64,000 nucleotides of DNA from Doryteuthis pealeii (lineage: Eukaryota; Mollusca; Cephalopoda; Myopsida; Loliginidae), in contig CM042150.1 of assembly GCA_023376005.1 (NCBI GenBank), positions 74,729,069-74,793,068 on the forward strand. The letters run 5' to 3'. Both the position numbers and the translations under genes were made by a program. This document shows positions 47,131-59,654 of the stretch, one piece after another (within the stretch, counting starts at the first letter, position 1; the number at the start of each line of letters is the position of its first letter). Below the pieces are notes generated by a model. It did no database searches. It was not told the origin of the DNA and worked only from the letters and a program-made list of their open reading frames with translations.

Positions 47131-47838
47131 AGCATTATTTTTTTCAAAATATAGATTTCTATTAATTTTTATCCAAAAATCTTTATAAGTTTTAACAATT
47201 AATCATTTCTATGTGGATTATCAAACTGGGATTATCTGTCTTTCATATTTCATTTTTTGTAGCAGATTATACAGAATTATTTAATCTTCCTAAAACTATC
47301 ACTTTCAGTCTCCATGGATATCATAGATTCACCATTTTAATTCTCTGCATATATTATTCTGATATTTTGGAAAATAATCTGCTATAACCCAAAATTACTG
47401 ACCTTGATTATATAAAACTTACATTTGTCTTAAACTTTCACTTGTGTGGATAGTAATTCAATTGTTAAAATATTTCTTACTTCATCTCATTAAAAACTGC
47501 TTTTTTAATCTTCAAATGAATGCTCATGGCAGTCAGTGTCTATAAGATTTGGGTACAGCTGGTGCATTGCATTAGAATTTGGAGAGCCAAAAGGCTTCAA
47601 GAGAATCTTGGGTAGAATAACATTGCAATTAATTCTCATAAAACTTTAAAATCATTAAAGAATAATATAAAACTTTAATATCTTGAAAAAGAAGAACTGG
47701 AGAAAAATCTTATAAAAAAGATAATTTCTTCTAATTTTTTGATACATGTGAAAGCAAAGAAAATACATTAAAATTTACATAAATACTATGGATTATAAAA
47801 AAAATTCATTTAAAAAGATACTTCCTAAGATTTATATG

Positions 47839-48231
47839 CAGTATTGCCCATAAATAGATAGACCCATAGCAATTGTTTTTATCTAAACCAAAGATACCAG
47901 GATTTTCTTATGGTGTTTTACCATCAAAATAGATATTAGTTGTTATTCATTGCAAAATTCTACAACATTGAAACTCCATACCCAAAAATATAAATATGTA
48001 TTAGTCCAAAAATAAGTACACATGTTATATATTTATGAAATGTTATCTTTGGTTACAAAGGTATTTTAATTTTATTTGTGATTACAGTTTCAATTAGGTA
48101 AAATTTGGTAATAATAGTGAGTAAAATCCGTTTTGATTTTATTATGTTCCACAAGAAATAATAAAATCCTGGTATCTTTGATTTAGAAGAAAATTAACTT
48201 TCTATAAAAAATTACTTATTGATGATACTAT
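47839..48231. mobile_element. Palindromic Tc1/mariner-type MITE, copy 1
   Basis: CAGTATTGCCCATAAATAG starts the left end. The right end reads ATTGATGATACTA then TA. Arms of more than 100 bp face each other: CCAAAGATACCAGGATTTT (left) against AAAATCCTGGTATCTTTG (right). No transposase. Three relatives are at 48336, 57072 and 61978. Confidence 0.78.
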
Positions 48232-48335
48232 AGATGTCTAATAAATTTTGTATTGTAGGAATGTTCAAATGCGGATTCTTTCTTATGGTCTTTCGATTGT
48301 TTATTTTACAGTTTCTTGTAGAGTAAAACAACCTA

Positions 48336-48768
48336 CACTATCAGTCAGAAATAAATACACTCCTAACAATTTTGTATTAAAATTTAATTTTCTAAAACAA
48401 AAATATTAGGATTTTATTTTTGATAGTGGAACATTATGCAATCAAAACAGATATTACTAGATATTATTCATTACCAAAATCTATAGCATTGGAACTCTGT
48501 AACCAAAAATATGAATATTTAGCTGTCAAGAAATAAGTACTCTCACTCTGAAAATTCTAAACAGTAAGTATATTTACAAACCAAATTATTTCTTGATTAC
48601 AAAGTTTCAGTGAAGTAGATTTTGATAATGAATAATACCTGATAATATATGTTTTGATTGTATAATGTTCTACCTGAAATAATAAAAATCCTTGTATCTT
48701 TGGTTTAGAAGAAAATTAACTTTTTATTAAAAAACTGTTTAGGGCGTGCTTATTTATGGGCAATAATG
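48336..48768. mobile_element. Palindromic Tc1/mariner-type MITE, copy 2
   Basis: Starts CACTATCAGTCAG after TA (48334-48335). It ends GCTTATTTATGGGCAATAATG before TA (48769-48770). Internal arms repeat the same sequence in inverse order, including GCAATCAAAACAGATATTA and its counterpart. It sits 104 bp from copy 1. Confidence 0.82.
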
Positions 48769-48939
48769 TATATAGGATTGATGTGTACTAATAAGATGCA
48801 ATAATCTTTTGTAATGTGCTTTTTATTTATGATATTCAAGTTTCATCAATAAATAAAGTGTACAAAAACAATAATTACAAGATTAATAAAAGTGTGCGTT
48901 TTGTATACACTATAAATGTTCTATCATACAAGCTATCCA

Positions 48940-49085
48940 AGTAAGACAGACAAGACATGATAGACACACCAGTGCAGGCCAACCAACCCAAACCTATATC
49001 AATTAGCTCTGTGTGGATTCTGGATGCTGTATGAAAGACCTGCAAAGAGCAGTGACTGATAAGGATGAGTGGTAAGAGAGTTATA
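48940..49085 (-). repeat. Dispersed repeat D, inverse copy
   Basis: The reverse complement contains CCACTCATCCTTATC, GCAGGTCTTTCATACAGCATCC, GAGCTAATTGATATAGGTTT and TGTCTTACTTGGATAGCTTG. All are shared with 17846-18070 and 57146-57487. Confidence 0.65.
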
Positions 49086-51494
49086 GAAATCTATACTGTC
49101 ACATGACCTGATGGTGACAAATATTTTACATTGTTTTGTTTTTCTTCTGGATACTTTTTATTTACATAGCACATGCTTAGGGTGTACTTTATTTTAATGA
49201 GTGATACTATATACTTCAAACACAAGCTCAATTGCAAACTCTTACTATTACTTACTCTAGCAGATGAAAAGTGGATATTAGTTTATTGTATATTTGGAAG
49301 TAAATACAGCTTTACATTGTCTAATAAAATTGCTCTCAAAGGCTCTGATGAGCAATAATCTTCCACTGCTAATCAAAATGAATACATCACATGCCTATAT
49401 GTTTATAAATCTCATTCAGTATCATTTTTATAGAATAATGTATTTTGATTATCCAATAAATTGTTAACTCTATCCCTCAGGCTGTAATGTTTGTAATGCT
49501 TTACTGTCAATCAATTCTATTCATATTATGCTTCAATTTAAGGTCGATGCCTTCAACTTGATGCAGTAGCAATTTGACTGCACCCAGACCAATGCAAAAT
49601 GAATTATTTTGTTTGACCAAGTGAGGAAAATAACCATAATCAAATAATACATCACTGTCCAAAAGTTTTTTTGTTTTTTTTTACAAAAGGTAATTCTTTT
49701 TTGATACACAGCTGTTATAAAAATGTAAAACTAATATCTTTATTTGATAACAAAAAAGTAGAAAGAAAAATGAATGTTGGTATATACAGCCTGTAAGATT
49801 TTAACTTGACCACTCGATTCAGTTAAGTCAACTCTCTTGCATATGAACATTTTTCAGCTTTCTTGATTAATGATCTGGTTAACAAAAAACAAAATAAAAA
49901 AAAGATCTTTTTATCAAACTTATATTTTTTAAATATTCCTCTGAATGATTCAGGGTTAGAGTGAGAGGAAATAAACAATCCAATAGATTTTTAATCATTC
50001 AAACTTAAAGATAAAGAACTGTTTTAATTTATCCATTTTCTTTTTCTAAGTTTTTTCAACTGACTTTTTATGTAGAGAAGACAGGTAACGATTGGGAATG
50101 ACCATGCTTAAACATTTATATATAAAGGGATTTGAATTAATCAGTCCTGGTTCAGGGGGGCATGGGTATTCTCCCCAGGTAGCGCTTGCCACATCATCTA
50201 AAGGGTAAAGCTCAGGTATGTTGGCCTTTAAGAAGGAATGCTGATGAAACAAAGACAATTTTAGTCATTTCTTGGTAATGGGGTGGATCCCTCACATTAA
50301 AGTGACCTTGTGTCACATCTTGCCTCCATAAATCTGATCATTCAGAAACTTTTATTAAATTTCACTGAGTTATGCATTAAATATTACCAATTTTATATTT
50401 TTTGCCAGAAGAAAACTTACAAGTTATTTTGGGGTAAGTAAACTTTTCTTCTAACTCACGTAGTTGAGAGATATTTTCTTTTTTTAAATCTTATAGGCTG
50501 GGTATGTATTTCTCAATGTTGAGAGAAAGTAACCACCCAAAACCACCAAAAAAAAAACCCATTAAGTAATAAAAGCAATAATTGTTTCAAATTAGTTTGA
50601 AGATGTTTTTTGTGAACTAAATTTATGACGTAATGAGTACAGAAGTTTATGATAGATTGACCTTAGGTCAACATCTGCAAATGGAGACAGATGCAAAGAC
50701 CACTGCCATCAGATCTTGGACAGATACAATTCTGAATTTGTGAGCATTGGAACAGTTATAGCGCTGAACACTCACTTTTACACTCTTGTCTATTTGGTAT
50801 TAATTAGTACTGCAACTCATTAAGGGGAATTTGTTTGGTAGAGATAGAGAGTTTGGTAGAGTGTTGTAGTGGGAACTTATTACCAACTGCTTGACACCAA
50901 CTGTGCTGCACTTTTAACTCCATAATATGTTCCCCTATAAATTCCATGCTTTGATAAATATTTTAGATTTAGACAGACTTACTTTAGAATATTTTTTAAT
51001 GAATATAACAGAAGTTGTACTCAGACTTTGGAATCAATCACCTTATGACATCTAAAACATTCAAACATTAACATGTTTTAAATAAATAAATAAACAATCT
51101 TTAATTCTATATTGATATCAACTTGATAAAGAGATACACTTCATAACATTAGTTCCTGTCCTGGTCTATATAAATGATTTATTGACATAAGTTTTTTCTT
51201 TAATTTTTTTTCTTTTTTCTTTAAATATTTTCTCTTTAAATATTGACATGACTCTTCATTATCTTTTTCTTTTTATTCCAATGATTATTTATATTTATTT
51301 CATGATTTTATTTATTTCAAACAATTTTGTTGAGTGGAGACTCAAATACAGTCATTTCTGAAGAAAGATTTTTTTTTCAAAAAGAAAAAAAAAGACAATG
51401 TGTGAAATAAAGGCAAGTTTACAAGTCATTGAAGGAAGTACAAAACAATAATATTTTGAATATTTCATGCTATTTTATAATGGTTTTATACTAG
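49086..51494. other. AT-rich sequence without supported genes
   Basis: Short ORFs lack recognisable motifs. A 25-nt acceptor/donor pair at 50409-50433 is noted under rejected items. Confidence 0.45.
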
Positions 51495-51745
51495 TTCATG
51501 GCAAGCCTTAACCTGCCCTGTCAGTTAGGACTGTAGAATATGCCAACTGCACCTCTGCAGAGGAGAGAGGAGTAAGACCCTGCTCCTTATGAGACCAACT
51601 GTTGGCCGTAAGTGAAGATCCATAATGCCTGAAGACAGGATTGTGGTAGCTGAGCAGTCTGTCACATACTAAGAGGTTCCATGATTTGTAGTACTCCACT
51701 TCAACCCTTACTTGGGCTAGATGGGCAGTCAGAGAAGTCCCATCT
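51495..51745 (-). repeat. ~450-bp dispersed repeat C, partial copy
   Basis: Shares AGTACTCCACTTCAACCCTTACTTGGGCTAGATGGGCAGTC and the preceding CACCTCTGCAGAGG region with 19262-19700. It ends after about 250 bp. The 63-codon minus frame is a by-product. Confidence 0.7.
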
Positions 51746-52377
51746 GATCAATTAGACTAATAAGCGAGAGAGGTGGTCTGTAAAATCTGATAGTCTGGTC
51801 GAGTTAGGGTATTGTTTGTTTTTTTTTGTTTTTTTTTTTTAGATCTAAAACCACATAGAACATATGTAAATATAATAAATAAAATCTGGTTCTTTGGGAT
51901 CAGTTAATTTGAGGTTCTACACTATCATAATTATAAAACTTTTGAAACAAATGTCATCAGAACTAGTTCCATCACTTTATAAGTGGTTAATCTTAAGAAT
52001 CACTGCAACCAAGTTTGAGTCGAGACAATAAATTATTTGTCTATCTATATAAAAGTCTGTAATATTTACGTTCGACACTGGAAAATAGATAAGCACTTTC
52101 AGATTTAATCCTGAAAATCTAATTTACAAAAACAGTAAAGAAAAAAAAGATTAACACTGCTAAATAAGAATAAAGCATAAATATTTGAAATGAGAGAATT
52201 ATTTTTGTAGCAACCTCATAAGTACTTCAAGATAAAATTTTAGGGTGAAATTATAAAACACATTCTGAAAGCAGCTTAATTATTCTGTCTGTCTTTCACC
52301 TTTTTTTTATTTTTACCTAAGCACAAAATATCAAGTTCATGGTGTACTTTAACAATAAACACATATCTTTTACCTTT

Positions 52378-52461
52378 TCTCTGCTGTCTCTGACTAAGTT
52401 AAATTTCTCTGCTGTCTCTGATTAAGTTAAATTTCTCTGCTGTCTCTGATTAGGTTAAATT
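52378..52461 (+). repeat. 28-bp minisatellite, 3 units
   Basis: TCTCTGCTGTCTCTGATTAA plus GTTAAATT occurs three times in direct tandem with one or two differences. Confidence 0.92.
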
Positions 52462-52925
52462 TCTAACACTGTGCCATATGCTATTATATTTGTATTCTAT
52501 ACTAGGTTTAATTTGATGATTTGTATTTTCTACTCAATAGAAATTTTGGAGAGAAGTTTCTCATTGTATCCATATTAAAGGCAGATCAAAACAATTTATT
52601 AGAAACAAAATATATTAAGAAACAGAAGTGTAAATGTTCTGAAGAGAATTGGAAGTGTTGGTCATTTAATCAGAAGAAATACAAAATTAGACATGAGGAG
52701 GCAAGGATCTGGAATTTTAACATATACGCCCAATTATGTATGGCTAAACAAGAAGTCGTTTAAAGGAAGGCAATTATTTGAAATTCAAATCCAGACCAGA
52801 AGACTCATATATAATCATTGTAAATAAGTAGATTTACTATATAATGTATGTTCCAATTTGCAAAACACAAAAACATTGGGAGAGAAGTGAAAAATTGGGA
52901 AATAAAAAGTAATATAATCACTGTA

Positions 52926-53138
52926 AGTAAAAAGTAAGTAAAGTCGTCAGGGCGGCCTAAAGTCGGTATCAGCCAGACAGCGAGGGAGTCTATCCCCTTT
53001 TCACTAGTGCTAGATGAAGGAGATTGTTACTGCATCTAAAGTGGTGTGCCACACCTACCATCAGCTCTTTACTTCACTGCACAGATCCCTGTGTTACTCA
53101 TACGCTGAGTTGGTGAGGGCCGGTATTGAACTAGCCGA
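52926..53138 (-). mobile_element. Family 1 SINE, 5'-truncated, with 10-bp target duplication
   Basis: The body matches 181-438, but the tRNA head stops after the AGCCGAA complement, and 18 bases between two CTA triplets are deleted. It is flanked by the direct repeat AATCACTGTA at 52916-52925 and 53139-53148. Tail-side (CTTA)n and head truncation agree with target-primed reverse transcription. Confidence 0.85.
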
Positions 53139-53591
53139 AATCACTGTACTAATCATCAATCTTGAATATTTTGTGCATATTTTTCATTCAAATAATTGGC
53201 ATAGAAACTCAAAGAGGGGAATGATATCAATCACTTTGTACTGAGCAGAATCTGGAAGAAATTATACATGGTTTTTGTTTGGGAATTGAAAGAATAGGAG
53301 AGAAGAATTTTTGCTAATAAGTTTTCTGAGATACCAAATGGTGAATAAGCATTATATATATTAATTATAGAAAAAAAAGGAATTTAATTTCTTTAAATTT
53401 AATTTTTCCTTGTCTATTCTTTTTTTTAGCAAACATACATTGGACTGCCTAAATAAGGGATTTGTTTATTGTGGATGGAAACTTGTATAGAACCAGATAC
53501 ACTTTTTGAATAGACTGATAAATAGAGGAATTGTGTACTCGTGTGTCACAGATTCTAACAATACTGTTCAGGTTTTAAATTCAAAATCAAC

Positions 53592-53655
53592 TAAGTGACA
53601 GCTCATAACTTGGAAAACTCATTAGTTGAGGCACTCATAAGTTAAAGTATCACTG
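53592..53655 (-). mobile_element. Terminal fragment of a pogo/Tigger-like DNA transposon
   Basis: Ending at a TA, the minus strand reads CAGTGATACTTTAACTTATG, then AGTGCCTCAACTAATGAG and AAGTTATGAGCTGTCACTTAG. This is the repeated (ACTTATGAG) end pattern typical of pogo-group elements. No left end or transposase is visible. Confidence 0.45.
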
Positions 53656-53744
53656 TACTACTCACATTCCATAAGTGAACAATTTTTAAGTACAATGGGA
53701 AAATAAAATGTATAAAAAATATTGTAAAGTTAAACATCTGTAAT

Positions 53745-54051
53745 TTGGTAGACACACATCTCTGCATTTGTTCTTCAGACTGTGGAAATCTATGTCCATA
53801 CAGCAAACAGATTAGAGTGAAAAATGTTGAAAATCTAATAGTGCTATGGGAGACACCATATATATATATTATAGACTCTCTCGTCGATTTTCAATGCATG
53901 AGGGTTCACACATACAATGAACACCCACACAGTGATTTGTTTATAGTGGTGAAGGCTTGTGTTGGACCATCCACACTTTTTGGCACAGTCGATAGGAAAG
54001 AATTGGTGCATCACGGGTTGCCACAAACCCAATCAACGACCGACCTCAGGA
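53745..54051. other. Moderately GC-rich unexplained segment
   Basis: A 119-codon plus frame begins here but runs into the adjacent SINE, so it is not a gene. The text around GTGGTGAAGGCTTGTGTTGG and GCACAGTCGATAGG looks like an older dispersed repeat, but I found no second copy in the window. Confidence 0.35.
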
Positions 54052-54176
54052 ATTTTGAATTCAGAGTTATCCCTCTCCTAGACTGGTTACCTACCCTAGG
54101 CTGAAGAGCCCAGTCTTCCCTACTATTTAACCCATAGCTGGAGGGAGAATATATGGTTTCATACCTTTCCCAAGGG

Positions 54177-54177
<1 letters not shown>
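54052..54177 (-). mobile_element. Family 2 SINE, truncated at a TA array
   Basis: GAATTCAGAGTTATCCCTCTCC to TTCATACCTTTCCCAAGGGTAT matches family 2. It then passes into a TA tract (54178-54222) exactly where other copies read GGTATTAG, so the TA expansion grew from inside the SINE. Confidence 0.82.
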
Positions 54178-54209
<32 letters not shown>

Positions 54210-55299
54210 TATTATATATATAGTAATTCTAATTTAGTTTGGGCCAAGGGCACTATGTGTAGGAAAATATGACACAACAATAATAGTTTAATGATATTAT
54301 GTAACAAAACTTGTTCCTTCGCAGAAAGTGTAATTTTCCATTTGCTTAGGCTGAAAGGAGATAAAAAAGACTCATTTTTCTATTCAAAGTTTTCTTTTGT
54401 GACTAAGGAACATATAATGAAAACATAAAAGGAGACTATGTTTGAGGGATGATATGTGAAAGTAATTTATAGTTACAAATCTCAAAACTGCTCCCTTTAA
54501 TTTTTTTATATAACTTTAGTATACATACATGTAAATTTTTATTTATATGTTAATTTGCCTGTTTTTGCATAGAAAATAGGTTAATTACTAAATTTTATTA
54601 TACAGGGTACAAAAGCAAAGTTTGAAGAGAATAATAGCCATTTTCTATACTTTTACAACATATGCAATTAAGAAATAATACATACTATCCTGAAATAAAA
54701 TTTGTGATATACAGAGTTATGGCAAGATGCCTGATGGCTAACCACAACATTAAAAAAAAAAAAGAAAAAACAAAAAACACATGCCTTGATATTTGATTCT
54801 TTTCTGATAAAATCTTAACAAGCAGACATGCTTACATGCTTCATTTGAAAGTCTGGAACATTAACATTTACTGGGAAAAAAATGAATTTAGAAAACAAAA
54901 AAAATAATAGATGCCTAGAAGCATCAAAAAGAAAGTTATGCTGTCTCTCAGATGTTTATTATTAACAAGAAGACTGAGCTGACTGTTCTAGCTAAAACTT
55001 GACATCTATATGAAGTATTAGCAAAATATGCTCAAAAGTAATATACTAAGAAAACTTTATTTATGGATGCCCAGAAATGACATTAAATGATCTAATATTC
55101 AAGTCATATAAATGTAACTTTTATTTAGATATTCAAAAAAATTAATTGATATAAAAAGTGATATAACTTTACATTTATAAAGAAAAATAAAGGCTGAGTA
55201 TCGTTTGATGATTTGTTACCCTTGAATGTACTAATTATAGCGATTGAATAAGTAAAAAAACAAACACCTTTTTCCTTTCTATCTCTTCTCTATCACAAT

Positions 55300-55430
55300 G
55301 TCAGTGGGGCAGATTCCTGTCCTAGCTATGACACTGAATCTGGTGATGAGGCTCCCTGCAGATATAGGGAGTTTAGAGTCGCCTTTTTATTGCCATTACT
55401 CCTAGATCCACTCTCACCCTGAATCAAATA
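55300..55430 (-). repeat. Dispersed repeat C, partial copy
   Basis: CTGGTGATGAGGCTCC, TATTGCCATTACTCCTAGATCCACT and CACCCTGAATC match 19590-19680. Confidence 0.6.
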
Positions 55431-57071
55431 GATTTTGTTTGATATAATGTTTGGAATTTGAACTACATTCATACAATAGCTCTTAAAACACTAATATTTC
55501 AACTAAGTGAGAAGTGTTTACCTGTTAAACATGACTGTAAACTTTATTAGTTGCTTAAAACCATATAATTGCTTGTAAATGATTTGTATTAGAGAGGAAT
55601 ACACGAAACTATATAACTGTGTGCAAATTATTTGAAATAAGAAAAGTTACTTGAGGATATAATTTTTTACAAATGATCATTATTGAATAGAAATAATTGC
55701 TTGCAAATCCTCCCCAAAAACAAAATACATAACTAACTTTACTACCATTAAATAACCCAACAAGGTTTGATATGCCAAAAAAAAAAAAACGAGCAAGAAG
55801 CCAACCAACCATGAAGCAAGATGTGATGAAAAAGAAAGATAAATAAGGCAAAACCTACTTTAATGAAATAAGTAGCTAGTTTAATAAATGTGAATTTAGA
55901 GCAGAAACATATGCTAAGATTACCTGATTGACAGGTAACATTGTAGACAGGGTGTTGTATACTTTTCTTAAATTCTTCTAATCTCTTATCAGGTATCTGT
56001 TATATTCCTTGCATCAGTTTCTGCTCTTCTATTGGGGTTCTCTTTTGGGGCAAGCATCACTTTGGTCTTGTGGGTGTCTTTCTCTGTTCCATTTTATGTT
56101 CTTAATCGGGAAAAATGGAGACAAAGGGAACACACTTTTATTGCTCTGAATTCTGATGGGTGGAGGAAGCAGATGGTAAAACGCGTCTGCCCAGAAGGGC
56201 CACCTGGTCTCAACTCCTCTAAATTTTCATTTCTCAAATGAAAGCCCCACTCCAGACGAACCTGGGTTCAAGTCCTGTCTATCAAACTTTTAGTGATTTC
56301 CCACTGTTTGCAGTCATTTTAGATTACCCTACACTACTTGCTAAAATTAAAAGCTATGCCTATCCATTATGTAACACAGAGGAATGTTGGTTAAATCGAA
56401 CTTAATGGACCTAAATCCCATCATCATATGTCACCCTGCCGAAAGACCCCCCCCCAAAAAAAAAAAATCAGGGAATTAACCGAATTTAATGAAATTTTTA
56501 GTGTTGATTTTATTTAAAAACTTTTACATTTTTTCAGGTCAGTTAACTTTGAATCACATATCTTTCAGGCGTAACACAGATTCTCAAAGAGTTTTGGTAA
56601 ATCAGAAAGGTCAAAAACCTTGAAACAAATGTATTAAAGGAAGCCTATGAAGAAAATGGTGATGACCTGGTAAAGATTTGAAGGCCAGCAAGATGATGAT
56701 TTGCTGATCCAACCAGATAATAACTTCACTGTTCTTATAAACTTCCATCTGATGATAACCCACTCCCTCTATCCCTGCAATTAGATGTCTCTGTTCAGCA
56801 GTTGGTATATCATTTATCAAGGTAGTAAGGATGCCAAAAGAATGGTTGGACTGCTACCCCGACTGAATTCCACCATTTGATGGTTGGATACAAGAATTTG
56901 ATAAGACTGAATGAATACAGTTCAATATTAACTTAACATTCTCTCCAAGATTCAATGGATTATGAATGTCTTTAGATTAGCAGAGAAAGTCTTGTCTAAT
57001 TTGAGAAGCATTTATGAAAGCTGCCTTATCTAAGACATTATCATTATCATCTAAATGAGGCACTAGGGGTA
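55431..57071. other. AT-rich sequence, no supported gene
   Basis: Contains a GC-richer patch near 56030-56290 with CCTGGGTTCAAGTCCTG (B-box-like, 56261-56277) but no matching A-box at the right distance. TTTTTCAGGTCAGTTAACTTTGAA near 56530 resembles 42710-42730. Confidence 0.4.
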
Positions 57072-57627
57072 CAGTATCACCCATAAATAAGTACAACCCT
57101 AACAAAATTTTTGATAAAAATTTAATTTTTTAAAACCAATAATTATCATCAAGTCATGCTGACAACATGGATCTCCATGTATTTTCATCACCACCAATCC
57201 CTATTACCATCTCTCCTGGAAGGTCCTCTTCACAGCATTCAGTGTCCGTGCAGAGCTGATTGATATAGGTTTTTGCTGGCCAACTCACAATGGTGTGACC
57301 ATGAAGAAGAACATCACTCATGAGCTTATCCTTGCTTCTCTAGCATGTCTTGTTCATCTTACCCAGATGGTTTCTATGATAGGAGGCAAGTGGCCGTCCA
57401 AGTGCTCTTTTGTGGAGAGATGCTTCCAAGATTTGTTCAAGACAGTACATTTGCTTTATCTTATTAGAAATCAGATTTCCTTATGATTGACTAGGATTTT
57501 ATTATTTCTCATGCAATCAGAATGGATATTATTAGATATTATTTATTTCCAGACTCTACACCATTGAAACTGTAACCCCGCCCCACCAAGAAAAATGAAT
57601 ACATAGTAGTTAAAAAATAGATACCCC
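57072..57627. mobile_element. Palindromic MITE, copy 3, interrupted
   Basis: The left end CAGTATCACCCATAAATAAG follows TA. The right-hand part (GATTTTATTATTTC, GAATGGATATTATTAGATATTATTTATT) resumes near 57489 after the insertion of repeat D. The right terminus is lost in a TA array. Confidence 0.72.
57146..57487 (+). repeat. Dispersed repeat D nested in a MITE
   Basis: CACCACCAATCCCTAT, TCTCCTGGAAGGTCC, CACAGCATTCAG, GCTGGCCAAC and CATCTTACCCAGATGGTTTCTATGATA match 17846-18070. It extends about 50-60 bases beyond the shared part at its 3' side. Confidence 0.65.

Positions 57628-57670
<43 letters not shown>
57628..57670. repeat. (TA)n microsatellite
   Basis: TA array between the truncated MITE and a ribozyme-bearing repeat tail. 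Confidence 0.95.
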
Positions 57671-57673
<3 letters not shown>

Positions 57674-57830
57674 AAATAAATATATAAAGGTTTTATATAT
57701 CTATTTATTAGGTGACAGAGGAACATTCACGACCATATTGGTTTCATGCGATGCAATCATCAGGTGAAGATGTTTCAAATGCAAGGAAAATCGAAAAAAT
57801 TTCAAAAGAACTCAGAAAATTCAATAGAAT
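57671..57830 (-). mobile_element. Penelope-like 3' terminal segment carrying a hammerhead
   Basis: About 160 bp, in inverse orientation to 61057-61218 and highly similar to it. On the minus strand it runs from ATTCTATTGAATTTTCTGAG through the hammerhead to CTAATAAATAG..AAAACC. It looks like a 5'-truncated copy of the element whose longer tail lies at 60531-61218. Confidence 0.65.
57722..57774 (-). ncRNA. Hammerhead ribozyme, type I, best-preserved copy
   Basis: On the minus strand AACAT..TTCAC (57764-57774) pairs with GTGAATGTT (57722-57730), giving stem I with a two-base bulge. CTGATGA (57757-57763) is consensus. Stem II is TGC-ATC-GCA with a T.T mismatch at its base. GAAA is intact. Stem III is ACCA-ATA-TGGT and is followed by C57731, so the cleavage triplet is GUC and the cut lies between 57731 and 57730. 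All catalytic core bases are present. The basal T.T pair is the one departure. Short stem III is common in PLE hammerheads. Confidence 0.82.
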
Positions 57831-57999
57831 AATAGAATAAACTCGAGTAGGTAATTCCTGCATATACCATTATAATGAATTTGCTCTACTCATGGATTGA
57901 GCACTTTATATTTGTTATATCGCTATCTTATCATTGTGAAACTTGCATCAACTAACCATTGTGACCAATTTCACCGGTAAGTCACCTTTTCATATAAAA

Positions 58000-58001
<2 letters not shown>

Positions 58002-58079
<78 letters not shown>

Positions 58080-58099
58080 ATATATATATATATATATAT
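58002..58099. repeat. (CA)n(TA)n compound microsatellite
   Basis: A CA run followed by two TA runs with one phase break, directly in front of a SINE. Confidence 0.95.
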
Positions 58100-58103
58100 G
58101 GAG

Positions 58104-58320
58104 GCGCGTGGCATAACGGTTAACACCATAGGAAATGGACACGGCAAGACAAGTTCAAATCCTGGATGAGGCTGTTAGCATTTCACATTGTACAAATAGC
58201 CTTGGGAACAGTATGAATCCAACTATTCTCCCACCACTTATGGGTAAATTGTAGGGAAAACTGGGCTCTTTAACCTTGGTTAGCCAACTAGAGAAGGAAA
58301 ACTTAATTGAAAGCGGTTAA
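58104..58320 (+). mobile_element. tRNA-derived SINE, family 2, plus strand
   Basis: GCGTGGCATAACGGTTAAC (A-box) and CAAGTTCAAATCCTGGATG (B-box) head a body with CCTTGGGAACAGTATGAATCC, AACTATTCTCCC, TAGGGAAAACTGGGCTCTTTAACC and AACTAGAGAAGGAAAA. It starts at a TA array. Confidence 0.85.
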
Positions 58321-58369
58321 ACTCTGGTTAAGACATTGACTTTGTATCACATTCTACTTCTGCAGAGGG

Positions 58370-58386
58370 GTTGGTGTGTGTGTGTA

Positions 58387-58430
<44 letters not shown>
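58370..58430. repeat. (TG)n(TA)n microsatellite
   Basis: TGTGTG with one TATG interruption, passing into a TA run. Confidence 0.95.
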
Positions 58431-58433
<3 letters not shown>

Positions 58434-58439
58434 TTATTT

Positions 58440-59530
58440 TCAGTTAGAGTGATATTATTTTTGTTTTCTGAATTTCAGTACTGTATAAATGAAGATGCAA
58501 AATGCACAATATTGAAGTTGAATGTTGAATGCTTTTATATTGAAGTAGTAAATATATCTCCCCCATTTTGTTTCACCTTTTCTTCATTTCTCAATTTTAT
58601 TTATTTATTCTTTTCCTTTTTGGTCTAAACCTTATTTGGGACCATCCCTTTGTAAAAGTACCTAATCTTGTAATACAAAAGCTGGATTCTTTTATTAAAC
58701 CAGTTGAACAAATGTCACCCTTTTGAATTATGTTTAGTTTTCTTTTCATTTTCCCCAACCCATTTCCATATTTTCCGATGCACGTGTTTAATTACATGTT
58801 CCCAACGAAATATCACTGACAATGATGCAGCAACCATATTGCAATTCTGCTTCATTTTGACTTGTTCTTTTTCTTTTGGACAATTTCTTTCATTTCTTTT
58901 TTTGCTAATTTTCACAGCTACACTTCTTTACATCTTGTTTCTGATCGTACAACACATTTCTTTTTATTAAGCACCTTTTCCTGGCATTTTCAAACTTTTC
59001 TTTCTTTTCTTTTATTCTCTCTTTCATAGCTTTTTCTTTTCTTTTTGCCTCTTCGAACATAGACTTTGATGTGTACTGAGAGAATAACTTGTAGACAAGT
59101 AAGCTGTTTCTTCAAAGGATCCTCAACTATTTTTCCTCTGCACATTTTTATTCTGTTTAGTTTTATTTGTTGTTTATTTATATTTGCTTTTTTTTTTTTT
59201 TAAATTTGTCCTTTATTTATTTTTCATTTTATTTTTTCTTCCAAATCAGTGCAGATGCAAAAAATGTTAACATTATAGAAAATTTGTGCCTTAATATTCT
59301 GCAGAACTGAAGATGCAAAATGCATGATATTGAAGTGGTAAATATTACTTTCCCTCCCTCACCTTTTTATTTATGTATTTTTTTCTCTATTCATTTTTCC
59401 TTCATTTTATTTCTTGTTCATTTTTCTTTAAAAAAAACCAAACTTTTCCTTTATTCATATTTCCTTCTTGTCTCTTTCTCATTTGTTCAGCTTTCTATTC
59501 AATCCCTGTTTATTATACTCCTCCAAAAAT
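58440..59530 (+). repeat. Pyrimidine-rich block with a duplicated segment
   Basis: GAAGATGCAAAATGCA..ATATTGAAGT..GTAAATAT followed by a T/C-rich stretch occurs near 58490 and again near 59310, about 820 bp apart. TTTC-rich text dominates between them. Open frames here translate to F, S and L only and are not genes. Confidence 0.55.
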
Positions 59531-59539
59531 ACTAGCCAT

Positions 59540-59540
<1 letters not shown>

Positions 59541-59605
<65 letters not shown>

Positions 59606-59607
59606 TT

Positions 59608-59652
<45 letters not shown>
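59541..59652. repeat. (CT)n(TA)n ... (TA)n microsatellite cluster
   Basis: A CT run leads into TA, a short T8 break with TTATTTATTA, then a second TA run. Confidence 0.95.

Positions 59653-59654
<2 letters not shown>

Noticed and set aside
49340..49365. CTGATGA on the plus strand near 49345
   Set aside because: No GAAA or stem II follows.
50409..50433. 25-nt segment between TTTTTTGCCAG and GGGTAAGT
   Set aside because: Very short, AT-rich, not a multiple of three and without other support. Such pairs are expected by chance.
53745..54104. 119-codon plus-strand open frame
   Set aside because: Its end lies inside a family 2 SINE and its start in TA-bearing repeat-like sequence.
56031..56241. 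69-codon frame with a hydrophobic start
   Set aside because: Tempting as a membrane peptide, but it has no conserved motif or splice support and sits beside B-box-like repeat sequence.
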